Counted from the first letter of the stretch, positions 34,257 through 43,645 are shown. The stretch is DNA of 64,000 nt from Hymenobacter lucidus (GCF_020447265.1 NZ_JAJADR010000004.1:372001-436000), one strand, 5' to 3'. The notes: generated by a model from the sequence alone, not told the origin. Numbers and translations are program-made.

Positions 34257-34363
34257 CCAGTTATGCTGGCTGTCAAGTTTCACTTACAGCCAGTCTAATG
34301 ACGCATTCGAATCTCTTCAAAACACTCCTTGTTTGCCTTGTGCAAGCAGGGAGTGTTTTTTTT
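34252..34363 (+). promoter_or_regulatory. Attenuator-like element between and into the DUF6089 genes
   Basis: Segment CTGGCTGT (34266-34273) can pair with AGCCAG upstream (34255-34260, extending to 34252) or with ACAGCCAG downstream (34286-34293), not both. The second pairing ends 4 nt before the ATG at 34298. Beyond, AAAACACTCC (34319-34328) and GGAGTGTTTT (34350-34359) enclose an inner TTGC/GCAA stem and run into eight T (34356-34363): a complete intrinsic terminator inside the signal-peptide codons of the second gene. It may simply end porG transcripts, or act as an attenuator for the genes downstream. Confidence 0.65.
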
Positions 34364-35047
34364 GCCCCTTCTGCCGTGGCTCAGAATACCAGTGAACTTG
34401 GTATTGGTATCGGTGGAATGGTGTACAAAGGTGAAATAGCTCCTGCTTACCAGTTTCGCAACAACCGCCCTGCCGCCACAGCTTTCTACCGCAAGGACAT
34501 TTCAGCCCCTATTACGCTCCGCGGTAGCTTCCTATGGGGGCTTATGCGGGCCGATGATGCTAACGTGAAGGGCGTGAACGGCCGAACGGCTCCCTTACCA
34601 GCTTACCGGCAGACTAATACCAAAGGCAACATTATGGAGCTGGCGGGTGCCGTCGAGTATAATTTCTTCGACTACCGCAACCGTAAGGAAAAGGTGCATT
34701 TCACGCCATATGTGTTTGTGGGCGTAGCGGGTTTCCTGGCCCGTACCCGCACGACCACTAATGCTGAAATCGACCAGCTTAAGAAGGACGGTACTACGCT
34801 GGGAGTAGCCATTCCGGCGGGTATTGGTTTCAAGCTGGCCTTGTCGCCACGCTGGAACTTGGGATTGGAAGCTGGGGCCCGCAAGGCCTTTACCGACGAG
34901 CTGGACAACTTGGGGACCCAAAACCCGCTGCTGGTGAATAAGCACGACCAAGACTGGTATTTCTATAACGGATTAAGTGTTTCCTATACTTTCTATAAAA
35001 TTAACTGTCCCGACTCGTACAAGGCCAATCCGAAGCTCTTGCGCTAG
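34298..35047 (+). CDS. Second DUF6089 outer-membrane protein
   Basis: A 249-residue paralogue of the preceding gene. Signal peptide residues 1-28 (LFKTLLVCLVQAGSVFFAPSAVAQ), then the same barrel pattern (LGIGIGGMVYKGEIAP, ITLRGSFLWGLMRADD, WNLGLEAGARKAFTDELDNL, DWYFYNGLSVSYTFY). It lacks about 50 residues of inter-strand loops of the first copy. ATG 34298 is real because the signal peptide depends on it, although a terminator hairpin overlaps codons 8-22. Function unknown; PorG role could belong to either copy. Confidence 0.75.
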   Translation: MTHSNLFKTLLVCLVQAGSVFFAPSAVAQNTSELGIGIGGMVYKGEIAPAYQFRNNRPAATAFYRKDISAPITLRGSFLWGLMRADDANVKGVNGRTAPLPAYRQTNTKGNIMELAGAVEYNFFDYRNRKEKVHFTPYVFVGVAGFLARTRTTTNAEIDQLKKDGTTLGVAIPAGIGFKLALSPRWNLGLEAGARKAFTDELDNLGTQNPLLVNKHDQDWYFYNGLSVSYTFYKINCPDSYKANPKLLR

Positions 35048-35116
35048 AAGTGGGACAAAGCCGGGCTTAATGCAACCATTTGCGTAACTTGCAGCCTCTT
35101 TACGCAAAAAGTACTG

Positions 35117-35863
35117 ATGGCCGCCCGGTCCGAACTAGACACTCAGAATATACCCGCCCATGTTGCCGTCATCATGGATGGCAATGGACGTTGGGCCAAA
35201 CAAAAAGGTGGACTCCGCATTTTTGGGCACCAAAGTGCTATTACCGCCGTTCGGGATACGGTAGAAGGCGCGGCCGAGCTGGGGGTACAATACCTGACGC
35301 TCTACGCTTTTTCGACCGAAAACTGGGCCCGGCCCAAGCATGAGGTGATGGCCCTGATGCAGCTGTTGGTACATACCATCCGACAGGAAACGCCTACGCT
35401 GCTCAAAAACAGCATCCGACTGGAGGCTATTGGGGAAATTACCAGCCTGCCCGAATCCTGCCAGCGGGAATTGCGCGAGTCGATGGAGCTGACCAAGGCC
35501 GGGACGCGCATGACGCTGGTGCTGGCCCTGAGCTATAGTGGACGCTGGGACCTTACGCAGGCTGCCAAACGGCTGGCTGTAGAGGTAGCAGCTGGCAGGG
35601 TAAGGGCGGAGGAAGTAACTGAACAGACAATTGCGGGCTACTTGGCCACGGCCGGCATGCCCGACCCCGAATTACTGATTCGGACCAGCGGCGAGCAGCG
35701 CATCAGTAACTTTCTGCTGTGGCAGCTGGCCTACACCGAACTTTATATCACGGATGTACTGTGGCCGGATTTCCGGCGCGAACATCTCTATGATGCCATA
35801 CAAGCCTATCAGCGCCGGGAACGGCGCTTCGGCAAAACCAGTGAGCAGCTAACCGTTTCGTAA
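35117..35863 (+). CDS. uppS: Isoprenyl transferase (undecaprenyl diphosphate synthase)
   Basis: A 248-residue cis-prenyltransferase making the C55 lipid carrier for cell-wall and O-antigen synthesis. HVAVIMDGNGRWAK includes the catalytic Asp (D21); FGHQSAI, LTLYAFSTENWARP, and PDPELLIRTSGEQRISNFLLWQLAY are hallmark regions. The gene is 9 nt from bamA and begins the envelope operon uppS-bamA-ompH-ompH. Confidence 0.94.
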   Translation: MAARSELDTQNIPAHVAVIMDGNGRWAKQKGGLRIFGHQSAITAVRDTVEGAAELGVQYLTLYAFSTENWARPKHEVMALMQLLVHTIRQETPTLLKNSIRLEAIGEITSLPESCQRELRESMELTKAGTRMTLVLALSYSGRWDLTQAAKRLAVEVAAGRVRAEEVTEQTIAGYLATAGMPDPELLIRTSGEQRISNFLLWQLAYTELYITDVLWPDFRREHLYDAIQAYQRRERRFGKTSEQLTVS

Positions 35864-35872
35864 GTTCTTCGA

Positions 35873-38389
35873 ATGATTTCTTTGCCTAATAAATTTTTCC
35901 TGCTGCTGACGGTATTGGCTCTGGGTGGAGCGGCCTCCGCACCCCAGGCGTGGGCGCAGGCACCGGTAGCCACCGGCGACGAGCCGAAACGCTACGAGTT
36001 GGGCGGTATCACGGTCAGTGGTGCTTCCTACTTGGATACGAATACGCTGATTGGCCTGACTGGGTTGAAAATTGGTGACCCAATCCTGATTCCGGGGGAG
36101 GAAATCGGCAAAGCCATCCGCCGCCTCTGGGACCAAGGTATTCTGGGCGACGTGAGCGTATCGATTACGCGCACGGAAGGCAGCAAAATTTACCTGGATT
36201 TCAACCTGAAGGAGCGGCCTCGGTTGTCGAAGTTTGAGTTTACCGGCATCGGTAAAGGCCAGGCCGACGACCTGAAAAACAAAATCAAGCTGATTCGCGG
36301 TAAGGTAGTAACTGACGCGCTGCTGAATAACACCAAAGCTCAGGTTCGGAAGTTCTACACCAACAAGGGCTTCCTCGATAGCAAAGTCACGATTGTACAG
36401 ACGCCGGACTCCAGCTTGTCCAACAGCGTGGTGCTAAATATTGCCGTCGACAAGGGCGAGAAAATCCGGATTCGGGAAATTGACTTTGAGGGCAATACAG
36501 CCTTCAGCGACAAAAAGCTGAGAGGTAAGCTCAAGAAAACCAAGGAGCGGAAGGTCTACAATCCTTTCACCGCGGGCAAATTCCAGAAAAGCGAATACGA
36601 AGAGGACAAGCAGAAGCTGCTCGAATTCTATAACAGCCAAGGCTACCGGGATGCTTCTATCGTGTCAGATACGCTAACGCGCGTGGAAGATGGGCTGGCG
36701 CTGAGCATCAAGGTGGATGAAGGGCCGAAGTACTACTTCCGCAACATTACCTGGAGCGGCAATTACCTCTACGACGACAAAACGCTGGCCTCCGTGCTGG
36801 CCATCAAGGAAGGCAGCACCTATAGCAAGGAAACGCTGGATAAGCGCCTGAACTATAACCCCACGGGCCAGGATATCACCTCGCTCTACATGAACGACGG
36901 CTACCTGTTCTTCAGCATCGAGCCCGTCGAGACCAAAGTGGAAGGTGATTCGATTGACATCGAGATGCGCATCAGCGAAGGGGTACAGGCTCGTATTAAG
37001 GAGGTAAATATTGCCGGCAATACCAAGACTAGTGACCATGTACTGCGCCGTGAATTGCAGACGCTGCCCGGTGACAAGTTCAACCGGGAACTGCTGATTC
37101 GCTCCCAGCGCCAAATTGCCACCCTAGGCTATTTCGACCCGGAAAAAATTGGTCTGAACCCGGTGCCTAACCCAGCCGAGGGCACGGTAGATATCAACTA
37201 CACTGTAGTGGAAAAGCCTTCCGACCAGATTACGCTTTCGGGCGGCTGGGGCGGCTACGCGGGCTTCATCGGTACGGTGGGCCTGGTATTCAACAACTTC
37301 TCGCTCCGCAAAGCCGGCACCCTGCGTAACTGGACGCCAGTACCCGCCGGTGATGGTCAGCGCCTGGCCCTGAACGTGCAGGCCAACGGCCTACAGTACC
37401 AAGCCTACTCGTTTTCCTTCACCGAGCCCTGGCTGGGTGGCCGCAAGCCCAACTCGCTGTCGTTTAGCCTGAACAAAAGCATTCAGCGCGTAGGTACCAG
37501 CCTTGATGCCAACTCCGACCAGTCTATCAAAGTAAACAGCGCCACCATCGGACTGGGTCGTCGTCTAAGGGTGCCGGATGACTACTTCACGCTGAGCAAC
37601 TCGCTGTCGATTAGCCAGTACAAGCTGAAGAACTATCCGTATTTCCAGAGCTTCCCCAACGGCACCGGCAACGCGGCCAACATCACGCTCAACACCACGC
37701 TGTCGCGCAACAGCATCGACAATCCGACTTACACGCGTCGGGGCTCGTCGCTGGCGCTGAGCCTGAGCCTGACCCCGCCGTATTCCATCTTCAAAGGCTC
37801 GCACCCCAATGTGAACGAGTGGGTAGAATTCCACAAATGGATGTTCGATGCTTCCTGGTTTACGCCCATCGTGGGTAAGCTGGTGCTGAACACCCGGGCC
37901 CACTTCGGCTTCATTGGTACCTACAACTCCAAACGCGCCATTGGGCCTTTCGAGCGGTTCAAGCTCGGCGGCTCGGGCTTGGGCTACGGCGGCTCGTCCA
38001 ACTTCCTGGTGGGCACCGAATACGTAGGTCTGCGGGGCTACGACGACCCCAACAGTGCCAACTCTATCCAGAGCTCGGTGTCGAGCGGTGGGGTAGCCTA
38101 CAATAAATACGTACTGGAAATGCGTTATCCGGTTTCGTTGAACCCGGCCGCTACGGTGTACATATTAAGCTTCGCGGAAGCGGGCAATGCCTTCGAATCT
38201 TATAAAGACTACAACCCCTACAAGCTCTACCGTTCGGTGGGGGTAGGGGCCCGGGTTTTCATGTCGGCATTCGGTTTGCTTGGGTTCGACTATGGCTACG
38301 GCTTCGATGCGGTGCCCCGGTACAGTGCCGGCCAGGCCGCGCAAGACAAAGGTCATTTCCACTTCATCATTGGTCAGCAGATTCGCTAA
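35873..38389 (+). CDS. bamA: Outer-membrane protein assembly factor BamA
   Basis: An 838-residue Omp85 protein: signal peptide (residues 1-29), about five POTRA domains from residue 40 to 440 (LGGITVSGASYLDTNTL, FEFTGIGKGQADDLK, REIDFEGNTAFSDKK, RNITWSGNYLYDD, KEVNIAGNTKTSD), then a 16-strand barrel ending in FHFIIGQQIR with VSLNPAATVYI near the lid region. It inserts barrel proteins into the outer membrane. Essential core gene, followed by the Skp-like OmpH pair. Confidence 0.95.
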   Translation: MISLPNKFFLLLTVLALGGAASAPQAWAQAPVATGDEPKRYELGGITVSGASYLDTNTLIGLTGLKIGDPILIPGEEIGKAIRRLWDQGILGDVSVSITRTEGSKIYLDFNLKERPRLSKFEFTGIGKGQADDLKNKIKLIRGKVVTDALLNNTKAQVRKFYTNKGFLDSKVTIVQTPDSSLSNSVVLNIAVDKGEKIRIREIDFEGNTAFSDKKLRGKLKKTKERKVYNPFTAGKFQKSEYEEDKQKLLEFYNSQGYRDASIVSDTLTRVEDGLALSIKVDEGPKYYFRNITWSGNYLYDDKTLASVLAIKEGSTYSKETLDKRLNYNPTGQDITSLYMNDGYLFFSIEPVETKVEGDSIDIEMRISEGVQARIKEVNIAGNTKTSDHVLRRELQTLPGDKFNRELLIRSQRQIATLGYFDPEKIGLNPVPNPAEGTVDINYTVVEKPSDQITLSGGWGGYAGFIGTVGLVFNNFSLRKAGTLRNWTPVPAGDGQRLALNVQANGLQYQAYSFSFTEPWLGGRKPNSLSFSLNKSIQRVGTSLDANSDQSIKVNSATIGLGRRLRVPDDYFTLSNSLSISQYKLKNYPYFQSFPNGTGNAANITLNTTLSRNSIDNPTYTRRGSSLALSLSLTPPYSIFKGSHPNVNEWVEFHKWMFDASWFTPIVGKLVLNTRAHFGFIGTYNSKRAIGPFERFKLGGSGLGYGGSSNFLVGTEYVGLRGYDDPNSANSIQSSVSSGGVAYNKYVLEMRYPVSLNPAATVYILSFAEAGNAFESYKDYNPYKLYRSVGVGARVFMSAFGLLGFDYGYGFDAVPRYSAGQAAQDKGHFHFIIGQQIR

Positions 38390-38431
38390 TTGTTTGGCAG
38401 TCGGCCCGGCCAGCTCCTTTAGCTACTTGAT

Positions 38432-39121
38432 ATGAAAAAGCTGCATTCTATTCTGCTGGGCGCCCTGCTGGTGCTGACTGCTCCAGCGGCTATGGCCCAG
38501 AAGTTTGGCTACGTCGACTCCGAGTTTGTGATGGGCAAGATGCCCGCCTACGCCCAGGCCCAGCAGGAACTGAACACGCTGTCGGGCACCTGGCAGAAGG
38601 AAATTGAGAGCCAGAAGAAAGACTTGGATAAGCTGTATCGGAACTATCAGGCGGAAGAAGTGCTGCTGACGGAGCCGATGAAGAAAAAGCGCCAGGACGA
38701 GATTCTGAAGAAGGAGCAGGATGTGAAAGCCTACCAGAACAAAATCTTCGGTTACGAAGGCCAGTTGTTCAAAAAGCGCCAGGAACTCACCAAGCCCGTG
38801 CAGGATCAGGTGTTTGAAGCCATTGAGAAAGTGGCTAAGAAAAAGCAGCTGGCCATTATTTTCGACAAAGCCGGCGACCTCACTATGCTCTATACCAACC
38901 CAACCCATGACTACACGGAATTTGTACTGGAAGAATTGGGTTTAGCTTCTGAAGACCGTAACCAGCCCGGCCAGAAAGGTGCGGTTCGTACTGTTACGAC
39001 ACCCAAAACGCCCGCCGGCGACACCGACGTGGACACCGACACTGATACTGCTACGCCGGCCAGCAAAACCCGTCAGCCCACCAAAGCAACAAATACGCGT
39101 CCGGCTGGCCGAAAAAATTAA
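38432..39121 (+). CDS. OmpH/Skp-family periplasmic chaperone (first copy)
   Basis: A 229-residue protein. Signal peptide residues 1-22 (MKKLHSILLGALLVLTAPAAMA) then a Skp-like core: KFGYVDSEFVMGKMPAYAQ, a long coiled-coil arm (about residues 60-120: ESQKKDLDKLYRNYQ, LKKEQDVKAYQNKI), and KKQLAIIFDKAGDLTMLYTN. A Thr/Asp-rich tail (TDVDTDTDTA) precedes a basic end. It likely escorts unfolded barrel proteins to BamA, 42 nt upstream. Confidence 0.88.
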   Translation: MKKLHSILLGALLVLTAPAAMAQKFGYVDSEFVMGKMPAYAQAQQELNTLSGTWQKEIESQKKDLDKLYRNYQAEEVLLTEPMKKKRQDEILKKEQDVKAYQNKIFGYEGQLFKKRQELTKPVQDQVFEAIEKVAKKKQLAIIFDKAGDLTMLYTNPTHDYTEFVLEELGLASEDRNQPGQKGAVRTVTTPKTPAGDTDVDTDTDTATPASKTRQPTKATNTRPAGRKN

Positions 39122-39163
39122 CTTTGCCTTTGTAACCCAACTTCCTGAAAGTTTCTCCCCTTA

Positions 39164-39793
39164 ATGAACATCATGAACAAATTCCGTCTTGCCCTGGCTG
39201 TAGCCGTCCTTACGTTCAGCACGGCCACCTCGGCACTGGCGCAAGCCCCCCTGAAAATTGGTTATACCAGCGTAGAATACATTCTGAGCCAAATGCCGGA
39301 AAGCCGGCAGATTGAGTCGGACCTGAAAGCCTACAGCACTCAGCTCGAAGCCCAGCTGAAAAGCAAATATTCCGATTACCAGACCAAAGCTGAAGCCTAC
39401 AAGAACGGTGCGGCCACGATGACCGAAGTAGTACGCGCCGATAAAGAAAAAGAGTTGACCGGCCTGCAGACTTCCATCCAGGAGTTCCAGCGCAGCGCCG
39501 ACCAGAGCCTGCAGCAGAAGCAGCAGACCCTGCTGAAGCCTGCTCTGGACAAGCTGCAAAAGACCATTGATGCCGTAGCCGACGAGAATGGCTACACCTA
39601 CGTGCTAAATTCGGACGGTGCCAGCCCAGTGCTGCTGCACGGCCCCAAGGAAGGCGACATTTCGGACCTCGTACTGAAGAAAATGGGTGTAACGCCTGGT
39701 GCTGCCGCCGCTGCGCCAAAAGCGGCCCCCGCTGCTACGCCGGCTGCCACGCCTGCTACGCCTTCCAAGACCAAAACCAAGTCGAAGAAATAA
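39164..39793 (+). CDS. OmpH/Skp-family periplasmic chaperone (second copy)
   Basis: A 209-residue paralogue of the preceding gene. Signal peptide (MNKFRLALAVAVLTFSTATSALA), then KIGYTSVEYILSQMPESRQI, a coiled-coil arm (residues 60-130) and GYTYVLNSDGASPVLLHG. An Ala/Pro/Lys tail (APKAAPAATPAATPATPSKT) ends in KSKK. ATG 39164 and 39173 are both possible. It closes the uppS operon; a terminator follows at 39819. Confidence 0.87.
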   Translation: MNIMNKFRLALAVAVLTFSTATSALAQAPLKIGYTSVEYILSQMPESRQIESDLKAYSTQLEAQLKSKYSDYQTKAEAYKNGAATMTEVVRADKEKELTGLQTSIQEFQRSADQSLQQKQQTLLKPALDKLQKTIDAVADENGYTYVLNSDGASPVLLHGPKEGDISDLVLKKMGVTPGAAAAAPKAAPAATPAATPATPSKTKTKSKK

Positions 39794-39818
39794 GCAGCCT
39801 TTGCTTTTTCTAGCCAGC

Positions 39819-39843
39819 AAGCCGGAGCGTACTGCTCCGGCTT
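39819..39843 (+). terminator. Terminator of the uppS-bamA-ompH operon
   Basis: AAGCCGGAGC and GCTCCGGCTT form a 10-bp perfect stem with a 5-nt loop, followed by TCTTGTTT. Confidence 0.75.
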
Positions 39844-39879
39844 TCTTGTTTGCATTCCAGTACCCTCCAGTTGCCCCAG

Positions 39880-40944
39880 ATGACCTATTTATCTAAATCC
39901 CCGTCGTCCGATCCTGATTTTGACGAGGAAAATGGCGAAGGTGATGAGCTATTTGAGCACCACCGCATTGTCGTCGACAAAGGTCAGGTGATGACCCGGC
40001 TCGACAAGTTTTTGATGAATCGCCTGTCGAATGCCTCCCGTACCAAAATCCAGAACGCCATTAAGGCTGAGGCGGTGCAGGTAAACGAGAAGGTGGTAAA
40101 GTCGAACTACCGCATCAAGCCGCTCGACATTATCACCATCACCCTGCCCGAGCCGCCGCGCGACGTGACGGTAATGCCCGAGCCTATGGACCTCGACATT
40201 CGCTATGAGGATGAGTCATTCCTGATTGTGAACAAGCCGGCGGGACTAGTGGTGCATCCGGCTTTCGGCCACTGGCAGGGTACGCTCGTCAACGGCTTGG
40301 CCTATCACCTCAATAATTTGCCGACGGGGCGCAACGGCGAAATCCGGCCCGGCCTCGTGCACCGCATCGATAAGGATACATCCGGGCTGCTGGTTATCGG
40401 CAAAACGGAGTGGGCCATGACACACCTGTCGCAGCAGTTTTTCCACCATACCATCGAGCGCACCTACCTGGCGCTGGTCTGGGGCATCCCTAAAGAATCG
40501 GAGGGCACCGTTAGCGGCCATATAGGACGCAGTGTGAAGGACCGCAAGGTGCAAACGGTATATCCCGAGGGCGACCAGGGGAAGCATGCTGTAACGCATT
40601 ATAAAGTGCTTAAAACGTTCCGACACGTGGCGTTGGTGCAGTGTAACTTGGAAACCGGCCGCACTCACCAGATCCGGGTGCATATGAAGCACATCGGCCA
40701 CCCGCTGTTTTCGGATGCTACCTACGGCGGTGACAAAGTGCTGTACGGGCAGCGCACCGGGGCCTATAAAGCCTTCGTGGAAGCCACGTTTGCGGTAATG
40801 CCCCGGCAGGCCCTGCACGCTAAGTCCCTGGGCTTCGTGCACCCCGTCACCGGCGACACCACCCACTTCGAAGCCGAGCTGCCCGCCGACTTCACAGCCG
40901 CGTTGGAAAAGTGGGAGCAGTACGCCGACCAGGACCACGCCTAG
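39880..40944 (+). CDS. rluD: RluA-family pseudouridine synthase, RluD-like
   Basis: A 354-residue enzyme isomerising uridines in 23S rRNA. An acidic head (about 30 residues) precedes an S4 RNA-binding domain (TRLDKFLMNRLSNASRTKIQNAI). The catalytic domain has HRIDKDTSGLLVIGKT with the essential Asp, FLIVNKPAGLVVHP, and ETGRTHQIRVHMKHIGHPL. ATG 39880 is chosen: earlier TTG codons do not extend homology. RluD type is inferred from the S4 domain and length. Confidence 0.88.
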   Translation: MTYLSKSPSSDPDFDEENGEGDELFEHHRIVVDKGQVMTRLDKFLMNRLSNASRTKIQNAIKAEAVQVNEKVVKSNYRIKPLDIITITLPEPPRDVTVMPEPMDLDIRYEDESFLIVNKPAGLVVHPAFGHWQGTLVNGLAYHLNNLPTGRNGEIRPGLVHRIDKDTSGLLVIGKTEWAMTHLSQQFFHHTIERTYLALVWGIPKESEGTVSGHIGRSVKDRKVQTVYPEGDQGKHAVTHYKVLKTFRHVALVQCNLETGRTHQIRVHMKHIGHPLFSDATYGGDKVLYGQRTGAYKAFVEATFAVMPRQALHAKSLGFVHPVTGDTTHFEAELPADFTAALEKWEQYADQDHA

Positions 40945-40965
40945 CCTGCTGTAAGTGTAAGACAT

Positions 40966-41003
40966 AAAAAAAGCCCTCTCTCAGCTGAGACAGGGCTTTT
41001 TTG
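40966..41003. terminator. Bidirectional terminator between rluD and the TPR gene
   Basis: AAAAAGCCCT and AGGGCTTTTT pair around CTCTCAGCTGAGAC, itself containing CTCAGCTGAG. A and T runs flank both sides. Confidence 0.85.
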
Positions 41004-41020
41004 TAAGCTGAAGAAGTAGA

Positions 41021-42637
41021 TTACTTCTTCTTGGCAGGAGCTTTGGTTGCCGTTTTCGGGCGGGCCGTCATGCTATCCACTACTGACTTAGCGTTCTGGT
41101 TGCTGGGGTCTAGAGCCAGCACCTGCTGATAGTAGGGGAGGGCCGTGGTTTTCTCACCTTTCTGGTAGTAATAGTAGCCGAGGTAGCTGTTCGCTTCTAC
41201 CAGGCCGTCCTTATACTTGGCCGGATCAGCCTTGGCTACTTCCAGGTACTTCTCATAATAAGGCTTAGCGAGGCCCTGCTTGGAGTCGGGGTCCAGACCA
41301 TAGTTGGCCTGGGCGCGCATGAGGTAGCCGGGTACGTAGTTTGGCTTAGCCGTCAGCACAATGTTGTAGAGGCTATCAGCCTGAGTATACTGCTTGTTTG
41401 AGCTGTAGGCCCGCGCCAGCAGCACCTGATCTGTCAGTTCTCCACCACCTTTGGTCTTCATGATGCTGCGGTAGGTGGAAATGGCCTGCGGGTAGTTCTT
41501 CGAGCTGATGTACGCCTGAGCCAGATCTTTCTGCAAGTCAACATTGGTGGGGTCGGCAGCCACTGCTTTCTGCAGCATGGCAATACCTTGCTCACCTTTG
41601 CCGCCTTTGGCCAGCATCTTGGCATAGTATACGTTATCCTCCTTGATGATTTTCTCAGCTGGAGTGGTCTTCATGTACTTGTCCATGGCCGCAATGGCCT
41701 CTTCATTTTTACCGGTCTCGTACAGCGAATACGCTTTCAGACGGTTCATGGTCACGTTATTGGGGTCGCGGGCCAGTACCTTATCGACCTCAACCAGCGC
41801 CTCGGGATACTTCTTGGTCAGGAATAGGAAGGACGCATACTTTGCATCCGTATCCGATGATTTCTCAGCCAACCCAGTGTATTTCTGGAAGTTGGAGAGT
41901 GCCTCGTCGTATTTACCAGCGTAGAAGTAGGTTTCCGCCAGGGCATTGTAGGCCGGAGCGTAGTTGGCATCGAGGCTGATGGCTTTGTCAAAAGCTGTAC
42001 GAGCATCGTTGTAGTTGCGCGAACGAACGTTCAACTGACCTTTGCGGTAGTAAGCCAGCACATTGTTCTGATCAGCCATTACGGCCCGGTCGTAGCTGTT
42101 CATAGCTTCACCACCGCCGTTTTCTTGCTTCAGGTAGATGTCGCCGCGGGCAATCATCAACGCCGGGTCATCCTTCAGTTTGTTGGCTTTGTGAGCCATT
42201 TCAACGTAAGAAAGGGCTTTCGACACATCCTTCACGTTCGATTCGGCATACGCCTGGGCAATCATGGTGAGCACCTTGGCATCTTTGCCTTTGGTGGCTT
42301 TCACAGCATTGTCAAACTGAATTTCAGCTTCTGCCGTTTTGCCCTGTGCCAAAGCGGCACGGCCAGCTGCTACCATCGTGGTAGCATCTTTCGGGTTCAG
42401 CGAAATGCGGTTGAAGTAGTAAGCTGCCGAGTCGGGCATTTCCCGCATCTGATACAAGCGGCCCAGCTCAAACGAGGTTTCGGCCGATGCACCCTGACGC
42501 AGCAGAGCCGCACGGGCTTCATTGTAGCGTCCGAGTTCAATCGATTTTTGAGGAGTCGTTTGAGCAAAGGCGGCAGAGCCGGAAACAGACAAGGCAGCGA
42601 GGAGCGAGAGCTTCCAGGGCTTGAAGTTCATGAGCAA
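41021..42637 (-). CDS. Tetratricopeptide-repeat protein, exported
   Basis: A 538-residue periplasmic protein. Signal peptide residues 1-25 (MLMNFKPWKLSLLAALSVSGSAAFA). About 12-13 tetratricopeptide repeats fill the rest (YNALAETYFYAGKYDEALSNF, LARAYSSNKQYTQADSLY, NSYLGYYYYQKGEKTTALPYY); a Lys/Ala tail closes it. TPR scaffolds mediate protein contacts. It is last in the exbB operon, 45 nt after the PstS-like gene, and may bind Ton or envelope complexes. Confidence 0.8.
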   Translation of the reverse strand: MLMNFKPWKLSLLAALSVSGSAAFAQTTPQKSIELGRYNEARAALLRQGASAETSFELGRLYQMREMPDSAAYYFNRISLNPKDATTMVAAGRAALAQGKTAEAEIQFDNAVKATKGKDAKVLTMIAQAYAESNVKDVSKALSYVEMAHKANKLKDDPALMIARGDIYLKQENGGGEAMNSYDRAVMADQNNVLAYYRKGQLNVRSRNYNDARTAFDKAISLDANYAPAYNALAETYFYAGKYDEALSNFQKYTGLAEKSSDTDAKYASFLFLTKKYPEALVEVDKVLARDPNNVTMNRLKAYSLYETGKNEEAIAAMDKYMKTTPAEKIIKEDNVYYAKMLAKGGKGEQGIAMLQKAVAADPTNVDLQKDLAQAYISSKNYPQAISTYRSIMKTKGGGELTDQVLLARAYSSNKQYTQADSLYNIVLTAKPNYVPGYLMRAQANYGLDPDSKQGLAKPYYEKYLEVAKADPAKYKDGLVEANSYLGYYYYQKGEKTTALPYYQQVLALDPSNQNAKSVVDSMTARPKTATKAPAKKK

Positions 42638-42682
42638 AAGGTTTGGTGGAAAGCGTTGTTAATGGAAAGACAAAAAACAGGG

Positions 42683-43645
42683 CTAGCGCTTACTGGTGTT
42701 CAGAATTCGCATCTGACCGGTAGCGGGTACCAGCCCGGACTTGAGAACAATGAGCTGGCCTTTATTCCCTGCAGCGAAAGATGCAAAACCGGTGCCAAGC
42801 CCGGCGCGGGCCTCCCGGCTGATGAGGTAAACTTCCCGACGCAGCGGATAGGTTTTCAGGGCCAGATAGGCCTGGTAGGGCTGCTGGTAGTCATCTGGCT
42901 TTTGCGGGTTGGGCTGCGCACTGATGCTGGCAACTCGCACATTCTTCAGAAATTTCTGTACCGAAGCATCGTCCCGGTCACTAATCCAGTTGGCCCCGAT
43001 GATGCCAATAGCGTTAGGATGAGTAGCAACGTAATCCAGCAGTGCAGGGTTCGATTTGGCCGCAAAAACACGGGTCGTCAGCGCGGCACCTCTCGTTACC
43101 GAGTCCTGCACGTAGCGGGTGGTGCTGGAGTGGTTCGTGTCGAATACCACGTTGATGCTGCCCAGCGCTTTCTTACCACTTACCTGTGCCCAGTCCTGGG
43201 TTTTACCGGTAAAAATGTTCTGCAGCTGCGCCAGCGTGAGTAATGAGTCGGGGTTGCTGGGATGCAATACAATAGCTAAGCCATCAACGGCCAGCCGGGC
43301 AATGCGGGGCACAATTTTGAGCTGGTTGAACTTGGCTTGCTCTGCGGCGTTCAACTGCCGCGACACCACGGCTACCCGAATCTTATTGGCCATCAGATCC
43401 TGCATTACTTCTTCCTCGGGCTTGTACGTGGCCGTTACGCGGGCCGATGGATACAGCTTCTGGAAAGTATCAATCTGTGACTTAAGAATGGGCTCAAACG
43501 TCTCATCAACGCTGATGTTGATAGCGCCGCTGGTGGGCGTATCGGAAGAGTCTTCCACGGGGCCGGTTTGCTGGTTGCAGCCGGTCAGTAGTAGTCCTCC
43601 CAGCGCCAGCGCCGAACCAACCATTTTTATGTTAACGCGCATCAT
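42683..43645 (-). CDS. PstS-like substrate-binding lipoprotein in the Ton operon
   Basis: A 320-residue lipoprotein (residues 1-23, ...LALGGLLLTGC, lipid on C23). The body is a type II periplasmic binding fold like PstS (INISVDETFEPILKSQIDTF, MANKIRVAVVSRQLNAAEQ, GLAIVLHPSNPDSLLTLAQL, IFTGKTQDW, NAIGIIGANWISD). PstS binds phosphate, but no ABC permease or ATPase is nearby; the gene lies in the ExbB-ExbD-TonB operon. ATG 43645 overlaps the previous gene by 14 nt. A sensor or loading role for Ton is possible. Confidence 0.75.
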   Translation of the reverse strand: MMRVNIKMVGSALALGGLLLTGCNQQTGPVEDSSDTPTSGAINISVDETFEPILKSQIDTFQKLYPSARVTATYKPEEEVMQDLMANKIRVAVVSRQLNAAEQAKFNQLKIVPRIARLAVDGLAIVLHPSNPDSLLTLAQLQNIFTGKTQDWAQVSGKKALGSINVVFDTNHSSTTRYVQDSVTRGAALTTRVFAAKSNPALLDYVATHPNAIGIIGANWISDRDDASVQKFLKNVRVASISAQPNPQKPDDYQQPYQAYLALKTYPLRREVYLISREARAGLGTGFASFAAGNKGQLIVLKSGLVPATGQMRILNTSKR

